NCBI GenBank assembly: GCA_022661535.1 | Contig: JAKULF010000009.1 | Location: forward strand, 806,001-870,000 | From: Eutypa lata | Lineage: Eukaryota; Ascomycota; Sordariomycetes; Xylariales; Diatrypaceae | Direction of reading: 5' to 3' | DNA: 64,000 bases | Shown: positions 58,523 through 64,000 of the stretch, one piece after another | Layout of the letters: every line of letters begins with the position of its first letter | How positions within the stretch are numbered: the stretch's first letter is position 1 | The notes under the pieces: generated by a model | Databases searched by the model: none | What the model saw: the letters and a program-made list of their open reading frames with translations, nothing else | What the model was told of the DNA's origin: nothing | Position numbers and translations under genes: made by a program

Positions 58523-60283
58523 ATGCCTTCAACAGCATACCTGCAACAAGAGGAGAAAGTCCTTGAGACTTGGCCGAGGCGTCTTCTCCATGTTCCGACT
58601 ATGACATCGTATGAATGGCAACCAGGAAATATATACGGGCCAGTAACAACTCCGCAATACAATGCGATTACTTACACTTGGGGTCGGTGGAGACTGGATG
58701 ATCATGAACAGCCTGAAGTCCCCCCGATCTCCATTCATGGGATTCCATGGAAGGTCCCAAGGGTGGACCCAGGTCACTTCACAGCCGCGCATCTCGAAAT
58801 GATCATTCAACGTGTTGCGCAAGGTATTTCAAATTTAGCACAATTTCATAATGAGACTTTAGAAACAGTGGATTTCGTCTGGATTGACATTGCCTGTATC
58901 GACCAGCGAGCAAATGAACCGAGATCCACTGCGGAGATTGGTAGACAGGCCATGATTTTCGACCGAGCTAAACACGTTTTCGTCTGGCTGGGTAGTACTT
59001 CAAATGAGACTCTAGGCTCTGTAATACTGGAGCTAGATAAATTATCCGATCAAATTTCAGATCTCAGTCAAGCAGAGGACAACTTCACGTCTTCATCAGC
59101 CCGAAATATACTACAGCGGGCTTACAACCATTTCCAAAAGCTATTCCAGGACCGGTGGTTCTCTTCACTGTGGACACTACAGGAAGCATGCCTTCGAAGT
59201 GATGCTGTATTGATGAGTCAGGAGGGAATCATCGCAACAGAACCTCATACAACATCAACACCCATGCCTTTGTCTAGGGTACGCTTGCACGCTGACTTAT
59301 ACACATTAATATCATTTTGCGAAAGGATCTTACTAGACAGACTCTTGGATATGGCCGTTCCTGAGATTTATAAAGACATAAGAAGTCTATTAATCTGTTC
59401 GGGATTAGCAGCACTCAGTTCGGCAAATTCATTATTGGTCTATACTGCCACGAGCCATCGTACCTGCATGAAGGACGAAGATCGAATATACGGAATTCAA
59501 CAGATTTTTGGAGCTCGAGTAGGTACATCATCCCTCTCGAGTGCGCCTGGAATATCCTATACACGGGCCGAACTTGAAATTCAGCTAGGAGAGCATCTCC
59601 TACGCCATTACCCCGTTTTAAGCCAACTACATCTTTTCACAGAAAAGGCCCCTTTAGGGTTGGCTTGGCTTGTCAGGCCAAAGTCGGCTGTACCGCCGTA
59701 CCTGATGGGCACGACGAATACTGCTGGTGCTCATAATCAATCCTACATCTACAAAGAGACCTCGCACTGCAAATTATCAACGGAAAGAGTTGAGTCCATC
59801 AGCTGGGGCAAGTTCAAGGGCGTCTACTGCAATTTCGCATCCCTGATGCAGAAATGCATGGAATTTAAGAAACACGAACTGGTTGAGCATAGGTTTCGAG
59901 AAAACAACTTTGTTACTATTCACCTGGATGTTACGCCGGAGCTGGCATCTTGTCCGGAGTACCGCAGCCAGGGCTTTGTAGCTGTCCCCCGTGGTCAGCG
60001 CCAGGAACAGCTTGCCAGCTGGCTACTCAAGGAGTTCCCGGAAAGTGACTTACAAGTCTTTCTCATTGGCTCACGTGCAACTTCGGAATCCACGGACTCT
60101 TTCGCCATGATCGGCATTTTAGTGCTTCAGTGTCGCACATCCGAGTTCACATACTCCCATCGGATTGGGCTGTGTTGGTGGAATGTTAGTCTGGCCACAA
60201 TAGGGGGTATATATCTCCCACATGGCAGGTTTATAGCAGGAAAAGGGTCTCCTTGGAAAAAGAAGACATGCCTATTCGGATAG
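58523..60283 (+). CDS. HET-domain protein, paralogue A
   Basis: Single exon, 586 aa, ATG at 58523. HET landmarks: WPRRLLHVPTM, YNAITYTWGRW, FVWIDIACIDQR, EIGRQAMIFDRAKHVFVWLG, DRWFSSLWTLQEACL and KDEDRIYGIQQIFG. The C-terminal part ends GKGSPWKKKTCLFG. It is clearly related along its whole length to the minus-strand gene at 61713-63530 (for example WPRRLLHVP, IACIDQRA, EIGRQA, SLWTLQE, GLAAL, DR[IV]YGI), and the two converge. The frame is fully open with no RIP-type stops, so it is likely functional. By family, a role in vegetative incompatibility or other non-self response is expected; partner and trigger are unknown. Confidence 0.88.
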   Translation: MPSTAYLQQEEKVLETWPRRLLHVPTMTSYEWQPGNIYGPVTTPQYNAITYTWGRWRLDDHEQPEVPPISIHGIPWKVPRVDPGHFTAAHLEMIIQRVAQGISNLAQFHNETLETVDFVWIDIACIDQRANEPRSTAEIGRQAMIFDRAKHVFVWLGSTSNETLGSVILELDKLSDQISDLSQAEDNFTSSSARNILQRAYNHFQKLFQDRWFSSLWTLQEACLRSDAVLMSQEGIIATEPHTTSTPMPLSRVRLHADLYTLISFCERILLDRLLDMAVPEIYKDIRSLLICSGLAALSSANSLLVYTATSHRTCMKDEDRIYGIQQIFGARVGTSSLSSAPGISYTRAELEIQLGEHLLRHYPVLSQLHLFTEKAPLGLAWLVRPKSAVPPYLMGTTNTAGAHNQSYIYKETSHCKLSTERVESISWGKFKGVYCNFASLMQKCMEFKKHELVEHRFRENNFVTIHLDVTPELASCPEYRSQGFVAVPRGQRQEQLASWLLKEFPESDLQVFLIGSRATSESTDSFAMIGILVLQCRTSEFTYSHRIGLCWWNVSLATIGGIYLPHGRFIAGKGSPWKKKTCLFG

Positions 60284-60674
60284 TTGCGCAACTACTAGAA
60301 CCAATTGTAGACGTGAAGTGGCAATTCAATAATGGCAATTGCACAGGTCCGGTTATATCCTTACCCAACATATCTCTATCAAATAAGGTTTAGAAATGAT
60401 TTGCATAGCTATCTTCCCTGGCTACCTCCCCCTATCTACCGTCCATTATACAGAAGGTATTTCCAACACAAGCAAGAGAATAAAGGAAGTAAATTTCACT
60501 ATATTAGCCATAACATGATCCGGTACGCGTCTTACATATAGCGAGGACCATGCCACACTTCATATTCGTATACTATAGCAAGACGTTAGGCAGCTAACAT
60601 AACTAAATCGGTCTCGATCTTGGGTTCCGTAAGCTCCAAGCTAGTAACTGCCACCGCCAATTAGCTGGTATGGA

Positions 60675-61129
60675 AGAGTGATGCTAGCCGCTGATTACTT
60701 TTTTGGCTTACACACTGATTAATTACTTTTTGTGCCATGTGTTACCATGTGCCGCCACTTGCCATCAGTTATATCAACTATAAAGCTTATAGGTAATTAC
60801 AGGTGTGCCCCCTAAAATCTAGCACCCATTCCTTAGCTGCTACTACCTAGCCACCACCTAGCTGCCACCACTTAGTTGTTACCATTATATAACTATTACA
60901 GCACATAATGTAGCCAAATAATATAGCTTTAAAGCTTACTTTATCATTTATTTATATGCATAACTTAACTTGGTTATATAGTAGTAATGTTTAGTTATTA
61001 AGGTAATGGGGGTAATGGTAGTTATATCGTGGTGGCAGCTAAGGAGTGGGTGCTATAGCGAAGTGATGTCAGATGGCGACGACTGGTGGCAGATGTCTGA
61101 AAAAGGTACTCAGCGGCTAGCATCACTCT
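60675..61129. mobile_element. Outer MITE-like element with terminal inverted repeats
   Basis: The left end begins AGAGTGATGCTAGCCGCTGA, and the right end is its exact reverse complement over these 20 bases, with partial matching beyond (TTACTTTTTT against GTACCTTTTT). Length 455 bases, no coding capacity. No target duplication could be defined. Confidence 0.7.
60822..61053. mobile_element. Inner MITE-like element flanked by TA
   Basis: GCACCCATTCCTTAGCTGC at the left pairs with GCAGCTAAGGAGTGGGTGC at the right (one mismatch). TA dinucleotides lie directly outside both ends, as in Tc1/mariner-type insertions. It is about 232 bases and sits inside the outer element. Confidence 0.6.
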
Positions 61130-61712
61130 AGAAAATGGAGCGATAACTGCAGGTTCAATTGCTTGTTGTTCTGGGCTACTAATGTTATAGGTGAGCTAGG
61201 GATCTATTTAGATACTACTCAGCTGCTACTACTTACCTGATTTCTGCATTCCCGTCATCTACATAACACCTTCCTGGATCTTCCTTGGCCCGGTATTAAT
61301 ATGAGTCCCCTCGCCAACGTGGCACTTAGATAGCTTTACCATTATAGGCAGTAGAGAAAATGCTGCTGAGCTTCTGCTAGGTTATAGGCGATTCTAGTCC
61401 CAGCTATGAGTTGTAATATGATATTGCCTCATTATAGTATCCAATGATCACAGAACCGCTAAACCGATCCGGTTCGAACCCCTGGCTCGAATCACATGCT
61501 ATAAGGTATTACCGGGAGAAAAATCAACTTTAGGATATAATAGTGTGACCGATTTAAATGGCCACTAAGGTGTGTCATCATAACCCTTGTACGGTGATCG
61601 GAATAAAGGACTGTGAATATCCCCAGATGGCACGATGGACATAAGGATAGAATCAAGTAGGCTAGATGGCTACTTTAGTGTGTGGAGCTGTATGAGGTTT
61701 ATCAATCATTAT

Positions 61713-63530
61713 CTAACCAAAAAGTCCCTCAAGAGAGTACCAATCATTACTTTCACCTTTCAGTAATGGCCAGAGAGGATGTACGTTATTCCCACTCCTC
61801 ATGTGCGAATAGAGCCATATGCAAATCCCTACGCGACACCAATGTCTGATACCATCTTCTTCCCGCTCAAATAAGACCATGCCGCTACAAAATACCTCTC
61901 CATTGAAGGTACACTGACCTAGTAAGAATACAACAAGACGATGCATGCATGATTGTTCTGTCATCCAGGCCGCTAGCTGATGTGATGATTCGACATTCAA
62001 AGTGTCAAGCCCAATCGGCTGTGGATCTAAATACGTCCCACGATCCAACGATATCATCTGAATCGGCTGACTGGTACAGCCATGCATCCTCCATTGCGAC
62101 TGTTTGAGCTTTTCGGCATGTTCTGAATTGTCAGCATTCAGCCAGCCTCTTTGTAGAACGTCAAAAGAACAGGCTTTCCCAGAAATCTGGGCCCACAGAG
62201 TATCTCCGATCCTCTTAGTTGATAAGTTGCAAAGGGTATGATGGGATATCTCGATATTGACGTCAACTCGGTCCCCGCTATTCCATCCATACATATCTCC
62301 CCGTTCAACCATCCATGGTATTCTAGAATTTCCTTGCACTCGCCAGCCAGCGCCTATGGCTGGTGCTTGAGCATGCACATGCATTTGACTGAGAACGGGA
62401 TATGTCTGGAGAATGGAGGCCCCAAGTTCATCTTCTAGTTCGCGAAGCGTATACACATGATCAGAATTGGTACCAACACGGAAGTTGGTCCCTAGTGTTT
62501 GCATAATCCCATAAACGCGGTCAAGCTCGTTAGTTGGATTGCGGTTGTATGATACCCCAAGTAATCCCATGGGGTTGTTGCAAAAGAGGGCTGCCAGTCC
62601 AGTCCTGTGGACCAGGTCCATCAATTCAACCAATTCAGGATAGTCGCGGGTAGTTAAGGTGCGTTCGGACCACAAGATAATATCATATGTCAGCTTGAAG
62701 AGGTAATTGAGTGAAAAGCTTCGAACTACGATCTTACTAAGATCATATGATACTCGGCCTTCTCGCGAGAGAATGATCGCATGATTGCACAAATAACCTT
62801 CTTGCAAAGTCCAGAGAGATTTGAACCACGGGTCATCGGTAAAACCACGAACAGCTTGGGTCGCTAGTAATATCCAGTGGTGTCCATCGTTGCGGTGTTT
62901 GGGATCGAACAGTTCCCTTTGCAACCCATTGTTGGCAACACTTAAATCATCAAGAAGGGATTCTATCTTATCGCAGGAAAGATGACTCAACCAGACGTAT
63001 GAATATTTGGCATTCATGAAAATCCGAGCCTGCCTGCCAATCTCATCCATCTGGATCGGACCCGCGCGCTGGTCTATGCAGGCGATGTCTAGCCAAAGAA
63101 ATTCATATACCATTTTATGTCTTTCTAGCCATCTTAGCAATGGCCTCACCAACCAGCTTACAGGTGTCTTCTGGAGAGCTCTTGGACTCTTAAGGTGGTC
63201 AAACTCATAGTATCGCTCCGCAGTCTTCATCATTTCGTGGATAACATGTTGAAATTCGTGGACGCTAAAATGAATATCCGGGTCTACTCGTGGTATGGAC
63301 CAAGGGACACCTCGGATGGGCAAAGCGCCCACATGTGGTTTTTCATTGGGGCTCCTAAGTTGGAATCTGCCCCAAGTATAAGATACTGCGATATATAGAG
63401 GATTCTGTCTGCCCCCGTAGTTGTTGCCAGGTGCCCATTTGTACGATATCATTGAGGGAACGTGAAGTAAACGCCTCGGCCAATTGGACTCGTTGCTAAA
63501 CATGGGGTGGTCGCTGTCGGCGTCAGCCAT
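61713..63530 (-). CDS. HET-domain protein, paralogue B
   Basis: Single exon, 605 aa, ATG at 63530. Landmarks: WPRRLLHVPSM, YIAVSYTWGRF, EFLWLDIACIDQRA, EIGRQARIFMNAKYSYVWLS, DPWFKSLWTLQEGYL and NELDRVYGIMQTLG. It ends LEGLFG, similar to the CLFG end of its paralogue. Compared with paralogue A, it has an extra segment before EFLWLDIACIDQ (about 105-140, including PRALQKTPVSWLVRPLLRW). The frame is intact. The pair probably arose by duplication and inversion, followed by clear divergence. Confidence 0.88.
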   Translation of the reverse strand: MADADSDHPMFSNESNWPRRLLHVPSMISYKWAPGNNYGGRQNPLYIAVSYTWGRFQLRSPNEKPHVGALPIRGVPWSIPRVDPDIHFSVHEFQHVIHEMMKTAERYYEFDHLKSPRALQKTPVSWLVRPLLRWLERHKMVYEFLWLDIACIDQRAGPIQMDEIGRQARIFMNAKYSYVWLSHLSCDKIESLLDDLSVANNGLQRELFDPKHRNDGHHWILLATQAVRGFTDDPWFKSLWTLQEGYLCNHAIILSREGRVSYDLSKIVVRSFSLNYLFKLTYDIILWSERTLTTRDYPELVELMDLVHRTGLAALFCNNPMGLLGVSYNRNPTNELDRVYGIMQTLGTNFRVGTNSDHVYTLRELEDELGASILQTYPVLSQMHVHAQAPAIGAGWRVQGNSRIPWMVERGDMYGWNSGDRVDVNIEISHHTLCNLSTKRIGDTLWAQISGKACSFDVLQRGWLNADNSEHAEKLKQSQWRMHGCTSQPIQMISLDRGTYLDPQPIGLDTLNVESSHQLAAWMTEQSCMHRLVVFLLGQCTFNGEVFCSGMVLFEREEDGIRHWCRVGICIWLYSHMRSGNNVHPLWPLLKGESNDWYSLEGLFG

Positions 63531-64000
63531 TTATGAATCAAATTTTGTTCTTTCTCGTTCGCGGGAAGATATATTTATGGTTTGAAACACTCGTCTCTCT
63601 CTTGCTTTGGGGAATGTTTAGGGGTTGCAAGGTATCACACTTGCGGCAACTTGATTGCAGGTGGAAATAGATATATCCGGTTTCCGGCGCATTAATAATT
63701 CTCGACCTATCGCATTGGCTTATTTAGGAGAAGAGTCCAGGCTTATAAATGGCCTCGCTTAGCTCTACTGTCATGCCACAATCTAAACGAGCAGAGCTGG
63801 GTATAGAATATAGGAGGAAACTATAGTTTGAACTGCTTTAGACTTGCTGAGTAAAGGTTAGGAGAATCTCGATATTTTGTTTTTGACTATGAGTTAGTAA
63901 TTTTTCTTCCCTATTAGGTGGTATTGTCCTACTAAAGCCACCGAGATTTCTTAGAGAACCACTAGGCTCTTGTGGTAAATGAGGGGAAGCGTGCCGCACA
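63531..64000. promoter_or_regulatory. Upstream region of HET paralogue B
   Basis: Non-coding to the end of the window. An AT-rich TATATTTAT word near 63571-63579 lies about 40 bases above the ATG and could be a TATA-like element. Confidence 0.35.

Larger units (their letters stand above)
60284..61712. other. Intergenic between convergent HET paralogues, with nested MITE-like elements
   Basis: No gene. Contains the two inverted-repeat elements listed separately. A loosely similar direct pair (ATGGCCACTAAGGTGTG near 61558 and ATGGCTACTTTAGTGTG near 61667) is also present. Confidence 0.55.

Noticed and set aside
61465..61495. GGTTCGAACCCC resembles a tRNA T-arm
   Set aside because: The stem bases do not pair properly and there is no D-arm, anticodon arm or acceptor stem at the right spacing on either strand.
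1..64000. CRISPR array or bacterial operon
   Set aside because: Gene structure with spliceosomal introns and fungal families throughout; no regularly spaced repeats with unique spacers.

Overview
The window is nuclear DNA of a filamentous ascomycete (Pezizomycotina; the species cannot be named from sequence alone). The signs are short GT-AG introns with CTAAC-type branch sites, HET-domain and NACHT genes typical of these fungi, single-copy fungal housekeeping genes (NAF1, ALG9), and two large, extremely AT-rich blocks with the signature of repeat-induced point mutation (RIP): CpA/TpG almost absent while CpG is kept.

Layout. 1-4.4 kb: a decayed NACHT-type STAND gene with a C2H2 finger at its end. 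4.5-7.6 kb (minus): a decayed SNF2/RING helicase. 8.8-16.6 kb: RIP-destroyed element with direct terminal repeats, probably an LTR retrotransposon. 17.4-19.6 kb: intact secreted sulfatase. 20.2-23.5 kb: a transcription-factor-like gene and a quinone-oxidoreductase-like MDR gene, divergently arranged. 24.1-26.2 kb (minus): a 2-oxoglutarate/Fe(II) oxygenase that may belong to the TET/JBP-like group. 28.1-29.0 kb: Asp-rich, six-cysteine secreted protein. 31.3-33.4 kb (minus): membrane-anchored SH3 protein. 38.7-40.6 kb (minus): NAF1. 41.3-43.4 kb: ALG9, sharing a divergent promoter with NAF1. 44.2-45.9 kb (minus): HET-domain gene. 46.1-54.0 kb: a second RIP-destroyed element with inverted termini and an 8-bp target duplication, best read as a hAT-like DNA transposon. 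55.5-56.2 kb (minus): an orphan N-terminal STAND/effector-type domain with a possible amyloid motif at its C-terminus. 58.5-63.5 kb: two convergent paralogous HET genes with nested MITE-like elements between them.

How it fits together. The middle (17-43 kb) is ordinary gene space. The two edges look like a fast-evolving self/non-self recognition compartment (NACHT, SNF2/RING remnant, three HET genes, one orphan effector-like domain) mixed with RIP-inactivated transposons. Stop codons in the NACHT gene fit CAA/CAG to TAA/TAG changes, the change RIP would make. Gene models with introns were checked by hand for reading-frame closure: the sulfatase gives 612 aa, the MDR gene 354 aa, the transcription-factor-like gene 443 aa, the 2OG oxygenase 634 aa and ALG9 612 aa. 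No rRNA, convincing tRNA or CRISPR was found.
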